Below are positions 21,850-32,100 of a DNA stretch of 64,000 nt, one piece after another. The position numbers were made by a program, and so were the translations under genes. Location: the NCBI GenBank assembly GCA_963556255.1, contig OY744605.1, positions 71,524,134 to 71,588,133 on the forward strand. Direction: 5' to 3'. Each line of letters opens with the position of its first letter. The first letter of the stretch is position 1. The DNA is from Allolobophora icterica (Eukaryota; Annelida; Clitellata; Crassiclitellata; Lumbricidae). The notes beneath the pieces are model-generated. The model was not told where the DNA came from and ran no database searches. It saw only the letters and a program-made list of their open reading frames with translations.

Positions 21850-21868
21850 AGAACGACGACAGACAGAG

Positions 21869-21907
<39 letters not shown>

Positions 21908-22440
21908 TAGACAGACAGACATAGGGGAAGACAGAATGAGGGAGGGCAAGAAACAGAAAGAGAAGGAGGGAAACAGAGACAGAGAGATAGAAAGAGAGAT
22001 ATAGAGAAACACAAAGACAAAGATATATAGAGAGATCGGACACAGACAGAGAGGCAAAGAGATAAAGAAATACAGAGAGGTAGAAAGAGTTGGATTTAAG
22101 TAGAACGAAAAAGATAGAGACAGAAAGAGAGAGGCGAACAGAGACAGAGAAAGAGATGGACAGAGATAGATGAAAAGCTAGATAGGGAGAGAGAAATAGA
22201 GAGAGATAGAAAGATGGTATACAAAGATGAATAGAGACAAAGATAGAAGGAGAGATAGAATAAGAAGCGTGGACAGAGACAGAGATAGAGAGAGACAAGA
22301 CATAGAGATAGAGACCGACAGGAACAGAGAGGCACGAAGAGATAGAAAGAGATGGACGGACAGAGACAGAAACATACAGAGAGATATAAAGACAAGCAGA
22401 GAGACTGATAGCGATAGGAGTAAATTACAGAAACAAATAG
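21850..22440. repeat. GACA/GAGA purine-rich tract
   Basis: A pure GACA core at about 21873-21905, then about 530 bases of GAGA/GATA/GACA words, with almost no pyrimidine runs on the plus strand. Confidence 0.9.
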
Positions 22441-22469
22441 TACTAATCCGAGGATTTGTATAGCCTTGT

Positions 22470-22710
22470 TTTAATAAAGCTCAAGGCATCATTCGATGAT
22501 GGCTATACTAAGCAAATTCGTTGTGCAAGGGTAAGTCCAGTGGAAAGCCAAGAAGGAATCCAAGAAGACATGGAAGCAGGCTATAGTATACGAAGAAAAA
22601 GAGATCAAGATCGATATTGGTCGGAAGTTTGATACAGTGTCAGCACCCAAAGATGGTTTCTTCAACAATGGATAGACTATACTGAAATCAAGTTTGTGAG
22701 ATACGGTAGG
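22470..22710 (-). pseudogene. LINE reverse transcriptase fragment, N-terminal RT box
   Basis: The minus strand near 22700-22600 reads VYPLLKKPSLGADTVSNFRPIS, the conserved start of CR1/L2-type reverse transcriptase (PLLKKP...NYRPIS). The continuation toward 22470 is frameshifted and degenerate. It directly adjoins BEL/Pao text, so one element inserted into or beside the other. Confidence 0.65.
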
Positions 22711-22739
22711 AGAAAATCAACACCAACGCAGAAACTGGT

Positions 22740-24060
22740 TTTCCATTCGTAGCGACTCATCAACAGGCAGATCAGTCATCTTCTGTCGAGTAGGCTTCGA
22801 GTAGCATCCTTTACATCAGAACCAGTTATTGAACATCTTCACAACAGGTCTCGTCTGTGTAATACCAAATTTCTCGCCAAGAGGAGAAAGCACATGCTCA
22901 TTTCTTAAGTCTTCCCCAGATTCGTGATACCATCGCACCGTTAAAGTCACAACGTTTAATCAAGGGACTTCATTTCGACTCTTTTACTATCATAGCATTG
23001 CGACAATGACGCCTATCATGAGAATTCCATCTAATCATAAACCTGGATTGAGCCTGTTGAGGCCACTCCACTTTTTACTTTTCCTTGAATTACTAAGTAA
23101 AATATGCGGTCCTCTGGCCTTATTGCTCGGATAACTATCTACGTTGTACATTATTCATAATTTCCAATTCAGCATCACGTAACTCATTCATCGTCGCAGC
23201 GTACGCAAGGTCAAATATTCCAAAGATCTCGACGTTACTCAAGCTTTAGACTTTTTTTAGTCGAAGAAATAAACACCCTTCCTTTTCAATAATTTATGCC
23301 ACGACGAAGGGCTATCGATGAGAATATTAACAGCTTTGGCATCACATATACGACGTTATAAGAACCAGGCCCGGTTCGTCTGTTAGGTAAACTGGGCAGC
23401 CGCCCACGGCCGCCGATTTTTATGGGTCGCCAATTTTCCATTTTCCTAAAAAAAAGGGTCATCAACTTTTTTGTAAGATGAAATTTAAAAGATGGATGAA
23501 ATGATAAATTGCCCAGGTGTAACCGCGAATTCCTAAAAAATGTGATTTGTGAGGCGAATTCCTAAAAAAAGGATCAAATTTTCGGACGGTTTGTGCCTAG
23601 GGCCGCCGTTTGCCTAGGGTCGCCGATTTGCCCAGGGCCGCCAAATGTCTTGAGCCGGGCCTGATAAGAACAGCATCCTTTCGAATTTCAGATTCTGAAC
23701 TGCTCATATCAGTCAAGTCTTCGGACGAGTTTCTTCACCATGCCACACAATTCATCCGCCGTCATCCCTTGAAAGCCAGGCCAGCATGCAGGTCCATCGT
23801 ATACCGGCACATGATGCCAATTGGGTGGTGAACAGCCCACAACGATGAAAGAAACTCTGCTGGTCGCAAACGTAGAAAACGTCGCTCCTGATTGGCCATA
23901 TACTGTGAAGCAGTAGTGCTGTTGGTCCAAAGGACGACTTCATCCACCTCGCAATGAATGATTCTTTAACATCTACATCGCTGTGACAGCGACATACAAC
24001 TGCAGTCGAGGCACTCTCTTTAGTCTCAAAGGAACGAACTTAATCTTTGCCATAAATAAA
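22740..24060 (-). mobile_element. BEL/Pao LTR retrotransposon remnant
   Basis: The minus strand reads, in order: KRVPRLQLYVAV (24030-23990), the RNase H boxes VLWTNSTT and NQERRF (about 23940-23880), WHHVPVYDGPA and MTADELCGM (about 23825-23740), and near 22830-22740 an integrase-type CKGCYSKPTRQ followed by MTDLPVDESL. These are BEL/Pao landmarks in the right order. Frameshifts and stops occur throughout. A hAT-type MITE interrupts it at 23366-23663. Confidence 0.75.
23366..23663. mobile_element. hAT-type MITE with exact 8-bp target duplication
   Basis: The ends are CAGGCCCGG and CCGGGCCTG, flanked by ATAAGAAC on both sides (23358-23365 and 23664-23671). The 298-base interior has no coding frame and repeats 'gggccgccgatttg' type phrases. 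An 8-bp duplication with CAG-type ends fits the hAT superfamily. Confidence 0.85.
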
Positions 24061-24064
24061 ACAC

Positions 24065-25010
24065 AACGAATTCGTCCCTATAATTAAGCTTGTAAGTATA
24101 CATATCATTGACATCTAACCTTAAATAGGCCACTGCGTTACATCGGATCTGAGGATCTCACCGGCATCACAAAAAGTATGCGGCAGCTGACAAGACCCAA
24201 TCGTAATCGAGTCAGTGGGGTTGTCCAGTTAAATGGAGATCGAAGTCCGGTAGCCAGGGAGACCAGAGAGAGGAGGCAGAGGAGCTGGTAAGATGGGTCT
24301 CGTTTACATCGAGAAAGATTGAAAGGCGGAGGATCAGAAGAGTCAGGGTAGGAATTCTTGAGACTCCAGTTTTGAGTGGAAATGCCAAGGGATGATAGAT
24401 ACAGATCATGCTGAATCTACAAAACCCTTCGGGGTTGATACATCTTGATACATACGACGGTACCTTTTACTATAGATAACCATCTCATCCACTGAGCTAA
24501 CTCTCCATCCGGTATCCTTTCATTCCAGGTAAATTTCTCTCGAGTACCTGAAAAATACGCTGAGCTGGAAAAGAGGACACAAGAATTCCACGGAGTTTAA
24601 GATCGAATCTATTGCACCAGGAAGTCCCCGTTTCGTCAATGACTGTATACCGCCAGCATGCCCATATGGAACCCATACAGGACCCATATGGGCCTCATAA
24701 TTAATGGCCATGGAAATGCTGGCAAGTTGTACCCTGTCTGCATCCCAGAACTTATCGGTCCCCATACTCCAACGCAAGTCGAATGCTCTCTTCAGGAAAG
24801 AATCCATTAGTCAAAGTTTCCTACTCTAATACCCTCACAGAATCATCGCAAAACAGCACGTATGTGTTGCACTTACATATTCCTAATCTAAAGTCACCCT
24901 TTGCCAATAAATCACGATTCGCTCCGATCATCGACACTTCTTTTCTTTGCTGCCAACTGACTGCAAAAATTGTCATGATATAAATAGAATATCGAGTTAA
25001 AAAACACATA
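24065..25010. other. No gene recognised
   Basis: A minus-strand frame of 95 codons at 24520-24807 and another at 24212-24409 have no recognisable motif. They could be further remnants of the neighbouring retroelements. Confidence 0.4.
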
Positions 25011-25330
25011 CATATATACATACATACATACATACATACATACGCATGCATACATACATACATACATACATACATACATACATACATACATACATACATA
25101 CAATACAAACATATACATAAATACATACATATAACATACATACATGCACACATACATTACATACATATATACATAGAAACATACACACATGCATACATAC
25201 ATGCATGCATACATACAGACATTACATACATACAAACATTTCATACATGCATACATGCATACATACACGCATGCATACATACATACATTACATACATGTA
25301 TGCAAACTATGCATACATACATACATTCAG
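25010..25330. repeat. (CATA)n microsatellite
   Basis: About 320 bases of CATA units with frequent single-base variants (CATG, AACA, AATA). Confidence 0.95.
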
Positions 25331-25402
25331 GGCCTACTATCCCCCCCCCGTAAGCTGGAAACAATTCCCCTAACTGTAAACCCTCCCCTTCCTTCGGTAT
25401 GC

Positions 25403-25950
25403 GGACGTTTCGTCCTTGGACGATTGGTCACGGACGATTCGTCCTGGGACGATTCGTCACGAGCAATTTCGTCCCAGGACGATTCGTCAGAGAACGTTTC
25501 GTCAGAGGACGATTCGTCAGAGGATAAAACTCAACAAATCTACCAAAGTGACAACAAAAGATCGATTATCATAGATATTCCAGACTAAAAAAAGACAGTA
25601 TAAACTTTACAAATCTACCAAAGTAACTAAAAAAGACTTCGGATAAAACTCTACAAATGTACCAACAAAAGATCGATTGTCATGGATATTCCGGTTCTAG
25701 GTTTTCTTCGTTTTAGTATGTACCTAGACCTAAACTGTTCAGATTTGTTACCATGACAATCTATCGTTTTAGTCTTTTTTAGTCTGGAATATCCATGACA
25801 ATCGATCTTTTGTTGTCACTTTGGTAGATTTGGGGAGTTTTATACTCAGTCTTTTTTTAGTCTGACGAATCGTCCTGGGACGAAACGTCCTCGTGACGAA
25901 TTGTCCTGGGACGAATCGTCCGTGACGAATCGTCCCAGGACGAAACGTCC
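25403..25950. mobile_element. Inverted-repeat element with GACGATTCGTC hairpin units
   Basis: Both ends consist of several spaced copies of near-palindromes such as GACGATTCGTC and GGACGAAACGTCC: 25403-25525 on the left and about 25860-25950 on the right, in inverted orientation. Inside them a second inverted pair contains GATCGATT and TCTACCAAAGTGACAAC. The whole 548 bases is thus a long imperfect palindrome, as in foldback-type or MITE elements. No clean target duplication was found and the superfamily is not assigned. Confidence 0.7.
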
Positions 25951-25957
25951 CCAAATC

Positions 25958-26105
25958 CCTTCCTCCACTACCCCTCCCCACCCCATTCCTCCTCACCCCT
26001 TATCTCATCCCCTATACAATTCCCCTAACTGTAAACCCTCCCCTTCCTCCACTACCCCTCCCCACCCCATTCCTCCTCACCCCTTATATCATCCCCTCCC
26101 CTATA
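25958..26105. repeat. C-rich direct repeats flanking the inverted-repeat element
   Basis: The phrase beginning ACAATTCCCCTAACTG occurs at about 25361-25392 and 26016-26047. A C-rich phrase beginning CTTCCTCCACTACCCC occurs at about 25959-26004 and 26045-26090. The left and right surroundings of the inverted-repeat element are therefore copies of one another. Confidence 0.8.
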
Positions 26106-26159
26106 GCCCTCCTGTACCATTCCCTACCTTCCTCTTCCCTCCCCTGAAACGGAGGGTCA

Positions 26160-27105
26160 GAGGGACCTCCCCCGGAAAAACTTTGTATTTCTACATTGCC
26201 GTATGTGAGTTTAAGCGCATTTTTGGAGAAAGAAAACTGATTTTGGAAAACTGTTCATTTTAGTTCAACTGAATCTGTTGAATTAATTTCTGCAGGGCAC
26301 CCAGTGTACTGTAAAAATTTTATTGGACAGACTGTAATAAATATGGCACAAAATTTCCAAAATATGGGCAATATATGGGACACTGTTCAGCAAATATATG
26401 GCGTTTTAAAGACTGCATTATGAATGCATATTTGTGGTGTTATGCAGCGGCAACAGTCTCAGTCCCTGCCTATTACAGTGTTATCCAGCTGACAATTATT
26501 TTGCAGGAATATTTCAACACCTGACAATCCCATTTTTCACTGCATGCCCTACACGACAATGATTGCAGCATTGACCAACTAGATTTTTTTAATCAACAGG
26601 ATTATGAACGCTTTTCTTCAGTTTAAACATTTCTTGCATCTTTCATCAACAAACAATAGCAGAACATAGCCTAATGGCCAATAGCTAAAGAAAACAAGTA
26701 ATAATGATACACGATAACAATGCTTAGACACTGTAACCTCAGCAAATATTGCATGGCCCATAATACTGATACAAATAATAATGATAATCTATAAAAACTG
26801 CTTAGACACTGTAGCCTAAGCAAATATTGCATGGTCCATAATACTGATACATCACAATACTAAGTTGAAAATGCCGTTAGAAAGCCTTCGTAACATGGTC
26901 AATAATGGCCAACAGCAATGTTTAATCTAAAATCTTCAGTCCTTGGATGTTGTAGGACGAAGCATTTTGCTAGCCTGATCCAGTACTGTCAGTTGAACAG
27001 CAACATCCATCTCATTGGGGGAAGAGGGAACTCCCCCTGGCACAAATTGGGAGCAGTCTGCTTCCTCTCCCCCCACCCCCTACGTAGTAGACCCGGCATA
27101 CATTA
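26160..27105. other. No gene; one ~78-bp tandem duplication
   Basis: Two adjacent diverged copies sharing GCTTAGACACTGTA and ATTGCATGG lie at about 26699-26771 and 26777-26853. No coding content is recognised otherwise. Confidence 0.6.
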
Positions 27106-27109
27106 CATC

Positions 27110-27626
27110 CATGCATACATACATACATACATACACAAATACATACGTGCATTACATACATGCATTACATGTATTCAGCCAAACCATATGGAATAGTCTT
27201 CCTTCTGATTTGCGCTTACTTCCCAGGTCTTCCTCTGACACCTTCTATGACCGCTTGAAAACTGTTGTTTTTGGCCGTGCTGGAGTCGGGAGCGCCTCTG
27301 AGTAGTTCTCTTGAAGAGGTCCCAGGGCTTTTTTTCAGCCGGAACGAGCCGGAACGGCGTTCCGGCACCTTTTTCAGTTACTAAAAAATAATTTATTTAT
27401 TTTAATAATAAAAACAATAATTTATTTATTTTAATTTAATTTAAGTGTTTTTGAACTGTTTTCAGTGTTTATTGAGACCCCTCCCAACCCCTAACCCCGT
27501 TTTTCTCGTGATTTTAGTCCGCCCAAAATTGTTGCGTTCCGGAACCTATTGTTCCGTTCCGGAACCTTTTTTTCTAGAAAAAAAGCACTGAGAGGTCCTA
27601 TATAAATATATGAATTAATACATACA

Positions 27627-27662
<36 letters not shown>

Positions 27663-27665
27663 TAT
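27110..27665 (+). mobile_element. L2-like LINE 3' end, interrupted by a MITE
   Basis: A short CATA tract at 27110-27170 is followed by FSQTIWNSLPSDLR and LKTVVFG, the last boxes of a LINE reverse transcriptase. The characteristic 3' end (GGAGCGCCTCTGAGTAG..., then GAGGTCCTATATAAATATA) and a CATA tail to about 27660 follow. A hAT-type MITE (27323-27590) splits the 3' end. Confidence 0.75.
27323..27590. mobile_element. hAT-type MITE with AGAGGTCC target duplication
   Basis: The ends are CAGGGCTTTTTTTC and GAAAAAAAGCACTG, flanked exactly by AGAGGTCC (27315-27322 and 27591-27598). The 268-base interior repeats TTCCGG/CCGGAAC. Removing it restores a continuous LINE 3' end. A truncated copy in reverse orientation lies at 58034-58094. 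Confidence 0.88.
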
Positions 27666-28167
27666 GCATACGTATATTAGGGTGGTCCACAAAAATAAAG
27701 TTTGAGCTAGAGACCAGGCCACCCTCTCAGTTTTTTACACCTGTCAATAGTATTATTGAGACAAAATTTCAGCTTCTTATTCCAACTGGAAGATGGTGCT
27801 CAATGACAAATAAATATTACCATATAGTAGTATTTGCTGTAAATCTCGATGCCTTATAACTTGGTCAACATTTATCATGGAGATGAGCTTGAAATAGTTT
27901 CTGTTGTGTCATCAGACTTACTTACTTACTGGTACTTGAAACAAAAAAGTGTACAGTTCTTGTTGAAGGTCATAGTGCCTACTTCCTCTGTTTTGGGCTG
28001 ACATGTTTTCAGAAGTGAATTTTTACATTACAATTGCTGCAGCGCTTGGCTGTGGTCCTTCTGCCCTGCCACTTTCACGTAACAGAGTGCGTAAGAAAGC
28101 CAGGATAGAGCATGCTGAAGCTGTAAGATCTGAATTTGTACCAGATTAGCCACTGGTACTACACTGG

Positions 28168-28599
28168 TGTCGTGGTCTACGCGGGTGCATGCATCAAGGG
28201 AAGAAAACCGACGCGTCAACAAGCTTGTTTACAACGCACGGAAATTTCTGCAGCAAGCTGTCAACATTAATTCGGTGCATGCAACAAGGATATACGTGTT
28301 CAGTAGGACTTTCCAGGGAAAAGTACAGTGACGTCACAGAACGTTCTGGAATCCGGGAGAACTCTATATAAGATAGACCTGATGTACATTGGGGGCCTTT
28401 TGACGAAGATTTGTAAACGTTGAAACATTGATCGTATAACGTTCAATCGAGACCAGCCAACCTGTGTGCTGTCTACGATTGTGATATTTGATAGACGAGT
28501 TGACTTACTCTACACTTAATCGACTTTATTTTTAAATAAAGATCTTTTAATAGTTCCTTCGTTGGTTCGTCGTTGCGATCGAAGGAGTCGACCGCGACA
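28168..28599 (+). repeat. 5' LTR of the Gmr1-like element
   Basis: 432 bases, the same as 34311-34742 as far as read. It contains the promoter block described separately and an AATAAA at 28535-28540, within TTTTTAAATAAAGATC, as poly(A) signal. Confidence 0.97.
28306..28371 (+). promoter_or_regulatory. Compact promoter: kappaB-like, CRE, heat-shock element, TATA
   Basis: Within 66 bases lie GGACTTTCC (28306-28314, one base short of the kappaB consensus), TGACGTCA (28329-28336, full CRE), GAA-CG-TTC-TG-GAA (28339-28351, a perfect three-unit heat-shock element) and TATATAA (28365-28371). The same block is in the 3' LTR (34449-34514). Stress- or cAMP-inducible transcription is inferred from motifs only. 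Confidence 0.75.
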
Positions 28600-28603
28600 T
28601 TAT

Positions 28604-28620
28604 TGGTGTCAGAAGTGGGA
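28604..28620 (+). promoter_or_regulatory. Primer-binding site of the Gmr1-like element
   Basis: TGGTGTCAGAAGTGGGA lies 4 bases after the 5' LTR and complements a tRNA 3' CCA end. It resembles a leucine tRNA acceptor arm; the identity is inferred. Confidence 0.8.
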
Positions 28621-29123
28621 TCATCGGTGTTGGATCCGGTGAAGAAGACGCGAGCCGGCGGAGGAAGGAGTCAACCCGGAGGATCAAGAGACGGTCTGTT
28701 CCAGACAGCGAGCGGATCGAGACGCCTTTCTACCGTGGGAGACGGGTGAATCGGCATACGACAGTCGGACGGACGAAGTGCGTCGTTCGGCTGAGACAGC
28801 AGAAGACAGCAGTCAACATACGGGTAAGATCCTAGGTGTTGTCGTGGCTGAGAAGGAGAAAAGAGAGTGGAGTTGCAGCCGAGTGGGAGGCAGCCATTAT
28901 TTCTCTTTCAATATCTGCTGATTATTTCTTTGAAATTTGATCCATTGTTGTGATCGAGGCCAGACTTGCGTGAGCTTGTATAGTTTTTGCGTACTTGGCG
29001 AGTGTACTTCTTTGGATACTGCATAGTTGCACTTTGGGTTGTGGAATTTTCCTTTTGTGTGGCGGGTTTGCCGCGTGGTGTCTGTTTTTTTTGTTGATTG
29101 TTGTTGACTGACTGTTTGTAAAA

Positions 29124-32100
29124 ATGGAAGCGTTGACAACAGAGATGCAAGCGAATATTCGCAAAATGTCGTCTGAGCGCCTTAGGGTGTATCTTATGAA
29201 GGCAGGAAGGGACGAAGATGATGTTATGTCATGGGATCGAAATCAATTAATGGAAGAATGGGCCATGGAGATTGGAAAAGAGGAAGAGGAATTTAAGGGT
29301 AGTCCAATATCTCCAACAGGAGTGGATTACGAGCTGCAGAAGCGCCGTCTGGAGTTCGAAATCCGTAAATATGAAGAACAAAGGGAGAAGGAAGAAAGGG
29401 AGGAAAAAAGGAGAGAGGAAGAAAAGAAAGAACAAAGGGAGAAGGAAGAAAGAGAAAGGGAGGAACGGAAGGAGAAGGAAGAAAGAGAAAGGGAGGAACG
29501 GAAGGAGAAGGAAGAAAGAGAGAGGGAGGAACGGAAGGAGAAGGAAGAAAGGGAGGAAAAGAGGAGAGAGGAAGAAAAGAAAGAACAAAGGGAGAAGGAA
29601 GAAAGAGAAAGGGAGGAACGGAAGGAGAAGGAAGAAAGAGAAAGGGAGGAACGGAAGGAGAAGGAAGAAAGAGAGAGGGAGGAACGGAAGGAGAAGGAAG
29701 AAAGGGAGGAAAAGAGGAGAGAGGAAGAAAAGAAGGAACGGAAAGAGAAAGAAGAAAGAGAAAAGAAGGAACGGAAAGAGAAAGAAGAAAGGGAGAGGAA
29801 GGAAAAGCAGGAAGAACGAAATGTTAGAGATTCTTTAGCAAGTCGTACTAAGCGTTATAGTGATGCCCTCAAGAATATTCTTTGGAAATTTCCTTCCGAC
29901 CCTATAGAAATTCCAGGTTTCTTTGATCACTTGGATGGTTTGTTTAATGTGTATGAGGTGGATGAAGATGTTAGAGCAAAATTATTGCTAGCCATTTTAA
30001 GTGAAAGAGCTAAGGCATTAACCATGCGCCTTACTGAGGCACAGCTCCATGACTACAAATTCCTGAAGGAGTTTTTGCTAAGGGAGTTTAAGATAAGCCC
30101 TTCAAATCTTAGAGCCCGATTTTGGTCGTTGCACAAAGCATCGGACGAATCATTTACGATCTATTCATCCAAATTGCGTGTGGCTCTTATGTATTATTTG
30201 AAAAGTAGAAAGATAACTGATGAGTTTGATAAACTTGTAAGTTTATTGGTTGCGGATCGGCTTAAGGAGTCCTTGTCGAAGGCTTGTTTAGATTATATCT
30301 TGGCCCAAGAAAAAGAGGAGTGGTTGAGCTGTGAAGACATAGCTAATGCGGCTGACATTTATGTAGCGTCGCATGATGGTGGGAATGACTTAGTATGCCG
30401 TAGTCATCCGACACCGAAGTATAACAATTGGACGAGAGGTCAACCACATGTTCAAGTCAATAACCAGACAGCTCAACCCAAGTCTCCCAAACCGGAAATA
30501 AGGGGTGAAGCCAAGATAGGTGCGAGGGTGTCTCAGGAGGAGGCCAAGGTAAAGGGTCTCTGTTTCCTATGTCATCAGAAGGGTCATATGGCAAGGGAGT
30601 GCCAGACCAAACCAAGTTCTAAAAAAGTGAGTACTTGTATATCGGGGAACCCAACTGAAGAAGTGACCGACTTATTTGTTGAGAAGGTCAACGTGTTGCA
30701 TGAGATACCTGAACAGGTAAAGCAAGGGAATTTATTGGATAATTCTAAACCAATAGGGTTGGAAACTGCTGTAAGGGTATACGAGAATAGTATTGATGGA
30801 TTACACGAGAGGTCGTATATCAATGTACAGATTGAAGATCTCCCTTCTCAGCCAGCATTATCTGATTCAGGAGCAGAAATTTGTTGTATTGATAAGAAAT
30901 TAATTGAGTCACTAAGCTTACCCGTGATTAAACGGATTAATATAATTGGTTTTCAGGGAGAAGGATGTAAGGCAGATGTAGTATACCTACAAATGAAATT
31001 AGCTAATTCAATGGAAGGAACGACAAACATTGCGCCATCTTTGTGCGTCATGTTCGCTGCAGTCCCTAAACTAAATGAACGGGTTATTCTGACACCCCAT
31101 GTTGTGGACCTATTAAGGGATAGTTCGCAATATGTAGTGATGGTAGCTGGCGTAGATCGATGTGTACAAATAAATAAAGGGGCAGAAGAAGATAACTTAG
31201 AAGTTAATATCGAGAAAAGTAACAGCAACGAATCCTTGCCGTCAGAAGTGAATGAATATTCTCAGGAGCAACTAGTTGATGATTCAGATAATTTTCTTGA
31301 TGTTGAGTCAACAGAGTTCAAGTCTGATGAGGGAGTAGCGAATAATGATACTTTATTGCGTGAGCAACAGAATTGTCACAATCTTATATCTTGCTGGCAA
31401 CAAGCGAGACAGAATAAAAATAATTTCTTTATAGATAATAACCTCCTGTACCACAAAGGGGAAATTATGGGACATAAGGTTAATCAATTATGTTTACCGG
31501 AAGATAGAATCGAGGTTGTCTTGCGAGTAGCACACGATGCCCCATGTGCTGGGCACATGGCTTTTAAGGCAACGAGAGCCAGGATCAAATTAAACTTTTG
31601 GTTTCCAAGAATGGATGAGAGGATTCGCGAATATTGTGCGTCTTGTCAAATTTGTCAACTAAGAACTCCAGTTAAAGTGGCAGATCGAGTCCCGATCACT
31701 CCTATTCCGAGGGCGGATGAACTCTGTTTTAACCATCTAAATATGGATTGTATTGGCCCTATGGTAGTGACTGGAGAATCCAACAAATCGAAACCCCAGT
31801 ACAATTATGCTTTGGTTCTGGTGGACAAATTTTCTCGTTGGCCGATGGCGTATCCTCTTAGATCGCTGAATGCAAAGGGAGTTTGTGAAGCTCTGTTGCA
31901 AGTTTTTACAACTTTTTCTATTCCAAGGATCATCAGTTCTGATTGTGGTACCAACTTTACCAGTCGTTTGACGAAAGAATTCTTGCGGCGAATGGGTTGT
32001 AGTCCCAGATTTAATACCCCTGGACATCCTGAGGCAGCTGGATTGGTTGAAAGATGCAACCAAAGCTTGAAAACCATGATCTTTAAGCTTGCTCAATCTG

